DNA of 64,000 nucleotides from Colwellia sp. Its GTDB lineage: Bacteria > Pseudomonadota > Gammaproteobacteria > Enterobacterales > Alteromonadaceae. Of this stretch, positions 1 to 8,882 are shown in pieces; position 1 is the first letter of the stretch, and every line of letters starts with the position of its first letter. Made by a program: the position numbers and the translations under genes. The notes below the pieces were generated by a model that did no database searches, was not told the DNA's origin, and saw nothing but the letters and a program-made list of their open reading frames with translations. The stretch covers positions 31,373-95,372 of the forward strand of contig JABSOY010000015.1 in NCBI GenBank assembly GCA_013215385.1. The letters are read 5' to 3'.

Positions 1-38
1 TTTTACTTAAGCGAAGTTGGTTGCGGGAGCCAGATTTG

Positions 39-115
<77 letters not shown>

Positions 116-479
116 TCCGAATGATTTAAATGTTACTAATTAAAGCTACATCTAAATAAGCCAATAACTGTTTTAGTTCTTGTTATTACAGAATTGATTT
201 CAAAAACATATGCCCTTGAAAGCGAGGCGTATCTTAAGGATAGTTACTTCACATTGCAAGGCGTTTCTTTAACTTTTCAACATCTAATTTCAGACAGTCT
301 GATTTTGCATTAATTATAGACTAAGGGGCTGTTTTATGAGCTATTGAGCGATAAGTGCAAAGTTTAAAATGTTAATAAAATAATTTTCACCTGAATATTC
401 GGCTTTTCTCTACGTATCTATATAAGTACTAACCGTCTTTGTTTATAATCGCGGGCATAAATCGGTCTGGAAAAATCTT
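116..479. other. intergenic region between tRNA-fMet and rlmKL
   Basis: A 364-bp AT-rich stretch separates the two divergently transcribed genes, so it must hold both promoters. I see no open frame or RNA gene that I can support. A perfect TATAAT at 444-449 sits 30 bp before the rlmKL start; the matching -35 element is poor. I cannot place the tRNA promoter with confidence. Confidence 0.5.
421..449 (+). promoter_or_regulatory. candidate promoter of rlmKL
   Basis: A consensus -10 TATAAT lies at 444-449, with a weak -35 (TATAAG) 17 bp upstream at 421-426. The expected transcript would start near 456 and give a leader of about 25 nt to the ATG at 480. The -10 is convincing; the -35 is not. Confidence 0.4.
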
Positions 480-2615
480 ATGCAGCAATTTTTAGCGTTA
501 ACATCCTTTGGTATAGAAATATTATTAGCTGAAGAGCTTAAAAACTTAAATGCTCAGCAAGTCGTTCAAAAACCTGAAGGGGTTTATTTTACAGCAACAT
601 TAGCTGACGCTTATAGAATTTGTCTTTATTGTCGTTTATCAACGCGAATATTATTAAAGATTGGTGAAGGTGATGCTGAAAATAAAGATCAATTATTTGC
701 GACAGCAGCAACGGTTAATTGGTCGGAGCAATTTACGTGTGACCGTACCTTTGCTATTGACTTTGTCGGTACCAGTGATGAAATTAGAAATACCCAATTC
801 GGTGGGCTTACGATAAAAGATGCCCTAGTTGACCATTTTCGCGAGCAAGGCATGGACAGGCCATCTGTTGACAAAAGCGCTCCAGACATTAGTTTTCAGG
901 CCCGCTTGTTAAGACAAAAAGTAACTATTTATCTTGATTTCTCAGGGCGTAGTTTATTTAAGCGTGGTTATCGTGAGCATTCGGGTGCAGCACCGTTAAA
1001 AGAACATTTAGCCGCAGCTATTATTAGGCGCTCTGGTTGGTTAGACGATACGACTAAACCCTTGGTTGACCCTATGTGTGGTTCAGGTACCATTTTAATA
1101 GAAGCGATAATGATGGCAGCCGACTATGCTGCAGGTATCGACAGAGCTAAATGGGGCTTTGAGTTCTGGACAGGCCATGAATTATATACCTGGCAAGAAC
1201 AATTAACGCAAGCTAAAGAAAAGTCACATCTAGGCCTTGAACAATTAAAGGCAAAAGTATTTGGTATTGATATTGATAGCCGAGTGATAAATACGGCACA
1301 AGTCAATGCGCGTAATGCCGGCGTTCAGAAATTTATTGAGTTTTCATGTAAAGACATTAATAACTTAAATAATGGCTTTGGCCATAACGGTACCTTCTTA
1401 CTTAATCCTCCTTACGGTGAGCGAATTGGTGAATTACCTGAGTTAGTTGAAAACTTCGTACTTTTAGGTCGAAAACTTAAAGCACAATTTGTTGACTGGC
1501 GTGTTGCTATTTTAACGGCGAATGTTGAATTACTGTCGATGATGAAATTGGCAAGTCGTAAACGCTATAAATTCAAGAATGGTCCATTAGATTGTCAACT
1601 AGCCATTTATAATGTCGATATTAAACAAGCGGCAGGTCAAAATAATGAAGATGAATTTGCAGATAAAGACTCTGATTTTGGCAATCGTTTATTAAAAAAT
1701 AAAAAGAACCTGAAAAACTGGTTGAAAAAAGAACAAATTGAATGTTACCGCCTATATGATGCAGATATTCCAGAATATAATGTTGCGGTAGATGTATATG
1801 GTGACTACCTAGTTATACAAGAATATTCTGCGCCTAAAATTATTGAAGAAAGTAAAGTTGCTAAACGGCTACAAGAAGTTATTTATTTTGCGCCTAAGGT
1901 ACTTGGCGTACCTACCGATAAAGTTATTTTAAAAACACGAGCTAAACAAAAAGGTAGTGCTCAATATCAGCGTGTTGATAAAAGTCAGCAATCAATGATT
2001 ATTACAGAACATGGCGCTAAGCTAAAAATAAACCTTTGGGACTACCTTGATACTGGTCTATTTTTAGATCATCGTAAAACTCGCCAAATAGTTGCTCAAA
2101 AAGCCAAGAACAAGTCATTGTTAAATTTATTCGCCTATACCGGTTCTGTTTCACTACAAGCTGCGCTTCATGGTGCTGCTAGTATTACCACGGTTGATAT
2201 GTCGAATACTTATTTGAATTGGGCGCAAGAAAACTTTTCGTTGAATAAATTATCAGGTCATAAATACCAATTTGTCCAAGCGGATTGTTTAACCTGGTTA
2301 AAAGAGCATAAAACAACTTACGATGTTGTTTTCGTTGATCCACCTACGTTCTCAAATTCGAAACGTATGGAAGAAAGTTTCGATGTACAAAGTGACCATG
2401 TAGCACTTATCACCGATGCCATGAAATGTGTCGCTGAAAATGGTGAACTTATTTTCACCAATAATAAAAGAAACTTTAAAATGGATTTTGACGCCGTTGC
2501 CGCTTTGGATTTTGAGGTCAAATGTATTTCGGATTTAACCCGCGATAAAGATTTTCAACGTAATAAGCATATTCATAATAGTTGGTTAATTACTCGTAAA
2601 AAAGGTAATGCTTAA
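480..2615 (+). CDS. rlmL: bifunctional 23S rRNA methyltransferase RlmKL
   Basis: This 711-residue protein has the fused layout of E. coli RlmL (RlmKL). An N-terminal ferredoxin-like/THUMP region covers about residues 1-160. The first SAM-dependent methyltransferase (m2G2445 activity in E. coli) has its PMCGSGT motif near residue 200 and the catalytic NPPYGER motif near 309. The second domain (m7G2069 activity, RlmK part) has FAYTGS near 555 and VDPPTFSNSK near 618. Length matches the family (about 700). It overlaps the next gene by one base (TAATG), and uup follows as in E. coli, so the three genes probably form one operon. It acts on 23S rRNA during 50S assembly; that role comes from the family, not from this sequence. 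Confidence 0.97.
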   Translation: MQQFLALTSFGIEILLAEELKNLNAQQVVQKPEGVYFTATLADAYRICLYCRLSTRILLKIGEGDAENKDQLFATAATVNWSEQFTCDRTFAIDFVGTSDEIRNTQFGGLTIKDALVDHFREQGMDRPSVDKSAPDISFQARLLRQKVTIYLDFSGRSLFKRGYREHSGAAPLKEHLAAAIIRRSGWLDDTTKPLVDPMCGSGTILIEAIMMAADYAAGIDRAKWGFEFWTGHELYTWQEQLTQAKEKSHLGLEQLKAKVFGIDIDSRVINTAQVNARNAGVQKFIEFSCKDINNLNNGFGHNGTFLLNPPYGERIGELPELVENFVLLGRKLKAQFVDWRVAILTANVELLSMMKLASRKRYKFKNGPLDCQLAIYNVDIKQAAGQNNEDEFADKDSDFGNRLLKNKKNLKNWLKKEQIECYRLYDADIPEYNVAVDVYGDYLVIQEYSAPKIIEESKVAKRLQEVIYFAPKVLGVPTDKVILKTRAKQKGSAQYQRVDKSQQSMIITEHGAKLKINLWDYLDTGLFLDHRKTRQIVAQKAKNKSLLNLFAYTGSVSLQAALHGAASITTVDMSNTYLNWAQENFSLNKLSGHKYQFVQADCLTWLKEHKTTYDVVFVDPPTFSNSKRMEESFDVQSDHVALITDAMKCVAENGELIFTNNKRNFKMDFDAVAALDFEVKCISDLTRDKDFQRNKHIHNSWLITRKKGNA

Positions 2616-2860
2616 TGAGGGTTTTATTTCACTTATACAGTAGTGAAGGCTGCCATTTATGTGAACAAGCGATCGAAATTATAAGCAATGTTATTCCCGT
2701 TCATCAAATCAGAGTTGTTGATATTATTGATACAAATATTGAAGGTGAACAAAATTTAGTTGAGTTATACGGTGTCCATATTCCCGTATTAGAACGCCTT
2801 AGTGATAACAGCAAGTTATTCTGGCCTTTTGAACAATCACAAGTAGTAGAGTTGATATAA
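2615..2860 (+). CDS. glutaredoxin-like thioredoxin-fold protein (DUF836 family)
   Basis: An 81-residue protein starting MRVLFHLYSSEGCHLCEQA. The CHLC (CxxC) motif at residues 14-17 sits after the first beta strand as in glutaredoxins. A VHIPVLER segment near residue 54 supplies the cis-proline loop. It resembles the short glutaredoxin family protein found between rlmL and uup in other gammaproteobacteria. Its start codon overlaps the rlmKL stop, and uup begins three bases after its stop, so translation is probably coupled. Substrate is unknown; a thiol-disulfide role is inferred from the fold only. Confidence 0.85.
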   Translation: MRVLFHLYSSEGCHLCEQAIEIISNVIPVHQIRVVDIIDTNIEGEQNLVELYGVHIPVLERLSDNSKLFWPFEQSQVVELI

Positions 2861-2863
2861 TCC

Positions 2864-4771
2864 ATGGAATTAATCAGAATAGCTCAAGGTGAACTAGCCT
2901 TTGGTGAAGACAGTATTTTAGACAAAGCAAATTTGACCATCAAAACGGGCGAAAGGATTTGTTTAGTTGGTAAAAATGGCGCAGGAAAGTCGTCATTAAT
3001 GAAAGTTTTAATGGGTAAGCAAAACCTTGACGATGGCCAAATTCTGATGTCGAACAATATTAAATTGGCGATGTTAGAGCAAGATCCACCTGAGTCATCT
3101 GACATGAGTGTCTTTGATTATGTCGCTCAAGGTGTCGCTGAAAATGCAGAATTGATTAAAAAATATCACCATTTAATTCACATCATTGGTGAAGATCCTT
3201 CAGAGAAAAACCTTAATAAGTTGGCTAATGCCCAACAGGAGCTTGATCAAGCGAATGCCTGGCAAGATGAGCAACGTATAGATAAGGTCTTAACCACTTT
3301 AGCGTTAGAAGCCGACAATAAGATTAATAGCCTTTCAGGTGGTTGGTTACGTAAACTTGCCTTAGCCAAAGCACTGGTAAGTGAACCTGATGTGCTATTA
3401 CTTGATGAACCTACTAACCATTTAGATATCAGTAGTGTCTTGTGGTTAGAGCAATTCTTGAAAGACTTTAAAGGGACTATCATATTTATTAGTCATGATA
3501 GAGCATTTATCCGCGGTTTAGCGACGCGTATTTTAGATTTAGATCGTGGTCAATTAGTGAGTTACCCGGGTAACTATGATCTGTATATTGAACAAAAAGC
3601 GCATGATTTAGAAGTAGAGTCTACCCAAAATGCACTTTTTGATAAGCGATTAGCCGAAGAAGAAGTCTGGATAAGACAGGGTATTAAAGCTCGAAGAACA
3701 CGTAATGAAGGACGAGTACGCTCACTAGAGAAATTACGTGTTGAACGCCAACAACGACGTGAAGTTAAGAAACAAGGCGAAATTAATATATCAACAGGAG
3801 ATCGCTCTGGTAAGTTAGTTTTTGAGTGTGAAAACTTGCATATGGCGTTTGGTGATAAAACAATATTCAAAGGCCTAGATTTATTAATTACTCGAGGGGA
3901 TCGTTTAGCACTTATTGGCGCAAACGGTACCGGTAAATCAACATTAATCAAGTTAATCATGGCACAACAACAGCCAACGTCTGGAAAAATGCGTGCTGGT
4001 GTTAATTTAGATATTGCTTATTTTGATCAGCATCGTGATGCTTTAGATTTGAATCTGACTGTGCAAGATACTGTTGCTGAAGGTAAACAAGAAGTGACAG
4101 TTAATGGTGTAACTCGTCATGTACTCGGTTATTTACAAGATTTCTTATTTAGTCCTAAGCGCGCAAGAACACCGGTAAGAGCATTATCAGGTGGAGAAAA
4201 GAACCGATTATTATTAGCACGTTTATTTTTAAGACCTAGTAATTTACTTATTCTCGATGAGCCGACCAATGATTTGGACATCGAAACTTTAGAATTATTA
4301 GAAGAAGTCGTTGCAAATTATGCAGGAACCGTTATTTTAGTGAGCCATGATCGCGACTTTGTTAATAATTGTGTAAACACTTGCCTTTACTTCGATGGAA
4401 GTGGTCAAATAACAAATATTGTTGGTGGTTATGAAGACGTTGATAGTTATTTAGCTTATAAAGCAGAACAACGAAAACAATTAGCTGACGGCGTGAAAAC
4501 ACCACAGACCTCGGCAAATGAAAGTAAAGCGGTTGCTCAAGTTACTTCGAAGAAAAGACTGTCTTTTAAAGAAAGTCGTGAGTTAGAAGTGTTACCTGAA
4601 CAAGTTGAAGAGCTCGAATCATTAATTAGCTCACTTCAAGAACAAGTCAATGATGCTAATTTTTTTAGTCAAGACAGCGACAAAACAAAAAAAATATTGA
4701 ACCAGCTTGAAGAAAGTGAGTCAAAACTCGAAATCGCTTTCGCTAGATGGCAAGAGCTAGATGAATTATAA
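2864..4771 (+). CDS. uup: ABC-F family ATPase Uup
   Basis: A 635-residue soluble protein with two ABC ATPase domains in tandem and no membrane segments, the ABC-F plan. Domain 1 has Walker A GKNGAGKSS near residue 36, signature LSGGW and Walker B LLLDEPTNHLD. Domain 2 has Walker A GANGTGKST near 351, signature LSGGEKNRL and LLILDEPTNDLD. A basic linker joins them and the C-terminal 80 residues form a charged coiled coil, as in E. coli Uup (635 aa). Family members bind ribosomes or branched DNA, and loss of Uup raises precise transposon excision in E. coli. It follows rlmKL and the glutaredoxin-like gene in the same operon. Confidence 0.95.
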   Translation: MELIRIAQGELAFGEDSILDKANLTIKTGERICLVGKNGAGKSSLMKVLMGKQNLDDGQILMSNNIKLAMLEQDPPESSDMSVFDYVAQGVAENAELIKKYHHLIHIIGEDPSEKNLNKLANAQQELDQANAWQDEQRIDKVLTTLALEADNKINSLSGGWLRKLALAKALVSEPDVLLLDEPTNHLDISSVLWLEQFLKDFKGTIIFISHDRAFIRGLATRILDLDRGQLVSYPGNYDLYIEQKAHDLEVESTQNALFDKRLAEEEVWIRQGIKARRTRNEGRVRSLEKLRVERQQRREVKKQGEINISTGDRSGKLVFECENLHMAFGDKTIFKGLDLLITRGDRLALIGANGTGKSTLIKLIMAQQQPTSGKMRAGVNLDIAYFDQHRDALDLNLTVQDTVAEGKQEVTVNGVTRHVLGYLQDFLFSPKRARTPVRALSGGEKNRLLLARLFLRPSNLLILDEPTNDLDIETLELLEEVVANYAGTVILVSHDRDFVNNCVNTCLYFDGSGQITNIVGGYEDVDSYLAYKAEQRKQLADGVKTPQTSANESKAVAQVTSKKRLSFKESRELEVLPEQVEELESLISSLQEQVNDANFFSQDSDKTKKILNQLEESESKLEIAFARWQELDEL

Positions 4772-4796
4772 CAAGATATGAGAGCTAAGTAGTTAT

Positions 4797-6584
4797 ATGA
4801 ACAAATTTGTAAAATCAGTATTAGCGTTAGGTATTACCAGTGCTTTAAGTTTAACCGCTGTCCATGCAGCGACATATGAAGTTATCGATAAAGGTGCTGT
4901 TGGTCTAGTGAAATATAGCTACGCGCAGCAAGAAAACAATCAGGGCCAAATGGCTATTTCTGGTACAGGAATTTATAACTTACCTGTGCAGTTTCAATAT
5001 CTTGATGAAGACGATTTCGACGCCATTGTTAGATTAGCAGAAATTCAACATGAAAATGTTCATGAATTAGTTGATATAGAAGATGAAAGCGCCTTACGAG
5101 CAGGAAATCCAACAGGGAATGACTTGTCATGGGTAATTCGCTTTATTAACTCATTGGCTGGCAGCAGTTTATACCAAAAATTTGGTGATATTGTTACTAT
5201 GCGTAATCTAACAGGAAACGCTGGTGACACTGAAGATTTTGCTGTATTTGACCAATATTTTCCGGGTACAACTACACTAACTCGCTCAACCATTGAATAT
5301 GTTAACGGAATTACCAATGATGGTTGGATATATGGCAATGGCTCTGCACCTTATGTAGCCTTACCGTTTACAGAAAGTAATGGCGATCAAGTTACTCATT
5401 GGGTCCGTGATTTCACCACTCGTGCTTATTTTTCTCCAGACGCGGGTGAAACAATCATTGAATTAAAACCACCGACAGAAAATGATGATGCTCCAGAAAA
5501 TTTACGTTTTGGTGGTGAATCGGCGATCTTCGATATTAGTGAGTCTTTATTTGCAGTTGGTTATGCAAGTACCAGTATTGACCAAGATGCCCTTGATTTT
5601 ATTAGCGATACTTCTGGTGGTTGTGCGGATGAAGATGTTTTAGATGATATCCCATATGAGGTTTGTATTCAGCGTGCTGTAGGCAGCATGTATAATACTG
5701 AAGCAATTAAATGGACAATTAGTTTAGAAGGGCAAACAACTGCTATTACTTTAGGACATTTAGTAACTCCACATGTAGAAGACGAACGTGAATTTGTAAA
5801 CTATGCCCAAGCGATTAATAATCAAGGTGTCGCGGTAGGTTTTGCACATGGTTGGTGGGATGAAAACGAAACAGAACCTAGCGAATTTGAATCACGTCAA
5901 TTATACGCAGTGGTATATAAGAATGGCGAAGTAAAAGATTTTACTGAAGATCACAGTGTATTTTTCGATTCTCGAACTTACGACATTAATGACGCTGGTA
6001 TTGCCGTAGGTCACGTTAAAACTTACGTAAATGGTAACCTTCGCACAAAATTTTATCATGTTGATACTAATGAATTTGACAGCGGCATGACGATGATAAG
6101 ACCCACTGATTTCTTTACTGGTTCTTCAAGTACTGCTCGCGCGATTAATGAAAATGGGATAATTGTTGGTGAAGGTGAAGTTGAAACTCATAATGACAGC
6201 TCAAGCGCACCTCGCAGAAAACATGCCTTTATGTATGATATAGCCAGTAAAACCTTTACTGACTTAAATGACTTTTTAACATGTACCTCGGAATACACTA
6301 TTATTGAAGCCCGTGATATTAATGATAATAATGAAATATCAGCTTCAGCATTAATCAAGGTACCTCGTCGAGACTCTAAAGGTGAGTTAATGCTTAATAA
6401 AGAAACTGGCGAACAATTAGTTGAAGATGTTGTTCGTGCAGTTACTTTAAGACCAATTGCGGGTGAAGTTGAAGATTGCTCTGTTGTTGAAGAAAAAGTA
6501 GAACGACAAGGTGCTAGTTTTGGCTTTGCCGGCTTATTTACTTTATTGGTATTAGGCTTTAGACGAACTTTGTTAAAAAAGTAG
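4797..6584 (+). CDS. DUF3466 family exported protein with C-terminal sorting-like anchor
   Basis: A 595-residue protein with a clear signal peptide (cleavage likely after AVHA, residue 24). It carries repeated segments of the type INDAGIAVG / INNQGVAVG / INENGIIVG, the hallmark of the DUF3466/HAF-like repeats that form beta-propeller-like folds. The C terminus has a glycine-containing stretch, one hydrophobic helix and a basic tail (FRRTLLKK), the tripartite plan of GlyGly-CTERM-like sorting signals. It starts 25 bp after uup and ends at a strong terminator, so it may be read from the uup promoter. The function is unknown; surface location is inferred from the two signals. Confidence 0.8.
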   Translation: MNKFVKSVLALGITSALSLTAVHAATYEVIDKGAVGLVKYSYAQQENNQGQMAISGTGIYNLPVQFQYLDEDDFDAIVRLAEIQHENVHELVDIEDESALRAGNPTGNDLSWVIRFINSLAGSSLYQKFGDIVTMRNLTGNAGDTEDFAVFDQYFPGTTTLTRSTIEYVNGITNDGWIYGNGSAPYVALPFTESNGDQVTHWVRDFTTRAYFSPDAGETIIELKPPTENDDAPENLRFGGESAIFDISESLFAVGYASTSIDQDALDFISDTSGGCADEDVLDDIPYEVCIQRAVGSMYNTEAIKWTISLEGQTTAITLGHLVTPHVEDEREFVNYAQAINNQGVAVGFAHGWWDENETEPSEFESRQLYAVVYKNGEVKDFTEDHSVFFDSRTYDINDAGIAVGHVKTYVNGNLRTKFYHVDTNEFDSGMTMIRPTDFFTGSSSTARAINENGIIVGEGEVETHNDSSSAPRRKHAFMYDIASKTFTDLNDFLTCTSEYTIIEARDINDNNEISASALIKVPRRDSKGELMLNKETGEQLVEDVVRAVTLRPIAGEVEDCSVVEEKVERQGASFGFAGLFTLLVLGFRRTLLKK

Positions 6585-6609
6585 CTGCTGTCTAATTTGA
6601 ATAAATATA

Positions 6610-6647
6610 AAAAAGGCCTAGATTAGTTATTAATCTAGGCCTTTTTA
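6610..6647 (+). terminator. intrinsic terminator between DUF3466 gene and bluB
   Basis: Two 16-base arms (6610-6625 and 6631-6646) pair perfectly around a 5-base loop, and the 3' arm ends in five Ts. The hairpin ends only 15 bp before the bluB start codon, which leaves little room for a promoter after it. Confidence 0.9.
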
Positions 6648-6661
6648 AATAGGTAAAATGA

Positions 6662-7315
6662 ATGGAAATTACCGAAAAAGAACGAGACGCAGTTTATAAA
6701 ACTATCTTTGCTAGGCGAGATGTTCGCAGCGACTTCACGAAACAAGAAATCAAAGATGATGTAATTAAACGTATTCTTACTGCTGCGCATCATGCACCAA
6801 GTGTTGGCTTTATGCAGCCATGGGATTTTATTGTTGTTACCGACATAGCAACAAAGAAAAAAATAAAAGCAGGCTTTGAACAATCAAATGCTGCCTCAAA
6901 AAAAATGTTCAGTGAAGAGCAGCAGCAAAAATACCAACAATTAAAATTAGAAGGTATTTTAGAGGCACCCTTAGGAATTTGTGTTACTTGTGATCGTAGT
7001 CGTAACGGTCCGGTAGTATTAGGAAAAACCATCAAAGAAGAAATGGATTTATACAGTGCTGTTTGCGCGGTACAAAATTTATGGCTTGCTGCAAGAGCTG
7101 AAAACCTAGGTGTTGGTTGGGTCAGTATCATTGAAGATGATATACTTAGAGGTGCTTTAGGTATCCCAAAAAATATCGAAATCATTGCCTATTTATGTAT
7201 TGGTTATGTGACAAAATTTAAAGAGAAACCAGAATTAGAGAGTGCAGGTTGGCTACCACGAAGATCCGTAGATAAAGCGATTCACTATAACAAATGGTCA
7301 ACAGAAAACTTATAA
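6662..7315 (+). CDS. bluB: 5,6-dimethylbenzimidazole synthase BluB
   Basis: A 217-residue nitroreductase-fold flavoprotein. It is more specific than a generic nitroreductase: RRDVRSDF near residue 18, HHAPSVGFMQPW at 43-54, the KLEGI..APL segment, a TCDRSRNGPVVLG region and MDLYSAVCAVQNLWLAARAE are BluB signatures. BluB cleaves reduced FMN with oxygen to give 5,6-dimethylbenzimidazole, the lower ligand of vitamin B12. The length fits (rhizobial BluB about 227). AGG at 6651-6653 precedes the ATG at 6662; an out-of-frame ATG at 6658 is not used. No other cobalamin gene lies in this window, so it may serve salvaged corrinoids or a cluster elsewhere. It is followed 21 bp later by hinT. Confidence 0.85.
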   Translation: MEITEKERDAVYKTIFARRDVRSDFTKQEIKDDVIKRILTAAHHAPSVGFMQPWDFIVVTDIATKKKIKAGFEQSNAASKKMFSEEQQQKYQQLKLEGILEAPLGICVTCDRSRNGPVVLGKTIKEEMDLYSAVCAVQNLWLAARAENLGVGWVSIIEDDILRGALGIPKNIEIIAYLCIGYVTKFKEKPELESAGWLPRRSVDKAIHYNKWSTENL

Positions 7316-7336
7316 TTTTTTATATTGGAGTACACC

Positions 7337-7687
7337 ATGGCAGAAGAAACTATTTTTTCAAAAATTATCAGGCAAGAAATACCAACACCCTTACTTTATC
7401 AGGATGAGCTTGTTACTGCATTTAGAGACATAACACCTCAGGCAAGTACTCATATACTTATAATTCCTAATAAACTCATTCCTACTATCAATGATGTAAA
7501 TGAAGCAGATGAGCTGACACTAGGTCGAATGATAACTGTTGCTAAGAAATTAGCCAAAGAAGAAGGCATTGATGAAAACGGTTACCGTTTGATCATGAAT
7601 TGTAATGAACATGGTGGGCAGGAAGTTTATCACCTTCATATGCATTTAGTAGGCGGACAGCCTTTAGGTAAAATGTTAAACATTTAA
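7337..7687 (+). CDS. hinT: HIT-family purine nucleoside phosphoramidase HinT
   Basis: A 116-residue histidine-triad protein. The catalytic HLHMH triad stands at residues 99-103, followed by LVGGQPLG as in E. coli HinT. HinT hydrolyses adenosine 5'-phosphoramidates in the cytoplasm. I chose the ATG at 7337 because a good ribosome site (TTGGAG, 7325-7330) lies 6 bp before it; a longer frame from TTG 7325 would begin inside that site. The gene lies 21 bp after bluB and may be co-transcribed with it. Confidence 0.93.
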   Translation: MAEETIFSKIIRQEIPTPLLYQDELVTAFRDITPQASTHILIIPNKLIPTINDVNEADELTLGRMITVAKKLAKEEGIDENGYRLIMNCNEHGGQEVYHLHMHLVGGQPLGKMLNI

Positions 7688-7799
7688 AGAATTCACCAAT
7701 AATATCAAAAACAAATGAGATAAGAAGCAGAATTGCTAAGGTAAACGGTAATGCACAATCTAAAAACTGCTTCATAATCAATGTAAGCCCCTTTACTGG

Positions 7800-8882
7800 T
7801 TGTATTGTGTGAATTGGAAAGAATTGTTAGAAAATAAGAACCGATTATTTTGGTTAGTTCATAGCTCAAGCTGGTTAGGTTTTGCTCTAGTGCATTATCT
7901 CGGTTCGTTATTACATAATCCCCGCGATATTTTTGTCGTTATTATATTTTTGAATGCTTACGCAGGATGGTTATTTACCGTACCACTGCGTTATATTTAC
8001 CGTAGAGTTTGGAACTTCACTCCAGGTAAAATTGCTGGGGTTGTTATCGTCGCTTCTTATCTGGTCGGCGTCTTATGGCAAGTCGTTAAAAATATTAACC
8101 ATTGGGAAATATATAAACATGGTTATCGACCTGACTTCTGGCTTTATTACACGTCGAACAGTGTCTATTCATTTTTTATTATTTTAAGCTGGAGTGGTTT
8201 ATATTTCGGTACCAAGTATTATCAAATGCTGCAAAAGGAAAAACGTAACGTGCTAGAAGCCAATAACGTTGCTCATCAAGCACAGTTGAAGATGTTACGT
8301 TATCAGCTTAATCCGCACTTTCTTTTTAATACCTTAAATGCAATATCGACATTAATATTGGTAAAAGAAAACATCATAGCAAACGGCATGGTAACCAAGT
8401 TAAGTGAATTTTTGCGCTATTCTCTTGATAAAGATCCGATGAAAAAAGTAACGCTTAATAGCGAATTACACGCCTTAAAGCTGTATTTAGATATAGAAAA
8501 AGTTCGCTTTGAAGACCGTCTTTGTGTTGAATTTATTATTTCTCAAGACTGTGAACAGGCCTTAGTGCCAAGTATGATATTACAACCCATCGCAGAAAAT
8601 GCGATTAAATATGCCATAGCGAGCCAAGAAGATGGCGGCACAATTAGTATAACGGTAACTAGATTTGCGAATGACTTACTTTTAGAGCTTGCTGATACTG
8701 GCCCTGGTGCTGAAATAAAGAACGGTAACTTATATCGTGAAAATGGTGTTGGTCTGGCCAATAGCCGAGAAAGGTTGCAAGCATTATACGGTAATGATTT
8801 TTCTTTAGTTGTTGCCAATAATACCCCTAAAGGTGTTAAAGTAAGTATTAGGATGCCGTATAATTTAGGAAGCAATACATGA
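7800..8882 (+). CDS. LytS-type sensor histidine kinase
   Basis: A 360-residue membrane kinase. Four hydrophobic segments fill roughly residues 15-140, a short coiled coil follows, and the His_kinase (LytS/YehU type) domain has its phospho-acceptor in QLNPHFLFN (His about 173). The ATP-binding part shows the N box (PIAENAIKYA), ADTGPGAE and GVGLANSRERL. The 3' end overlaps the LytTR regulator by four bases (ATGA), so the two are a pair. The start is uncertain: TTG 7800 and GTG 7809 are in frame and neither has a clear ribosome site. The signal is unknown. Confidence 0.9.
   Translation: MYCVNWKELLENKNRLFWLVHSSSWLGFALVHYLGSLLHNPRDIFVVIIFLNAYAGWLFTVPLRYIYRRVWNFTPGKIAGVVIVASYLVGVLWQVVKNINHWEIYKHGYRPDFWLYYTSNSVYSFFIILSWSGLYFGTKYYQMLQKEKRNVLEANNVAHQAQLKMLRYQLNPHFLFNTLNAISTLILVKENIIANGMVTKLSEFLRYSLDKDPMKKVTLNSELHALKLYLDIEKVRFEDRLCVEFIISQDCEQALVPSMILQPIAENAIKYAIASQEDGGTISITVTRFANDLLLELADTGPGAEIKNGNLYRENGVGLANSRERLQALYGNDFSLVVANNTPKGVKVSIRMPYNLGSNT

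Noticed and set aside
829-844. RutR-like half site TTGACCATTTTCGCGA
   Set aside because: It lies inside rlmKL coding sequence and the right half does not match.
3574-3960. 128-residue minus-strand frame
   Set aside because: Antisense to conserved uup sequence, arginine/serine-rich shadow.
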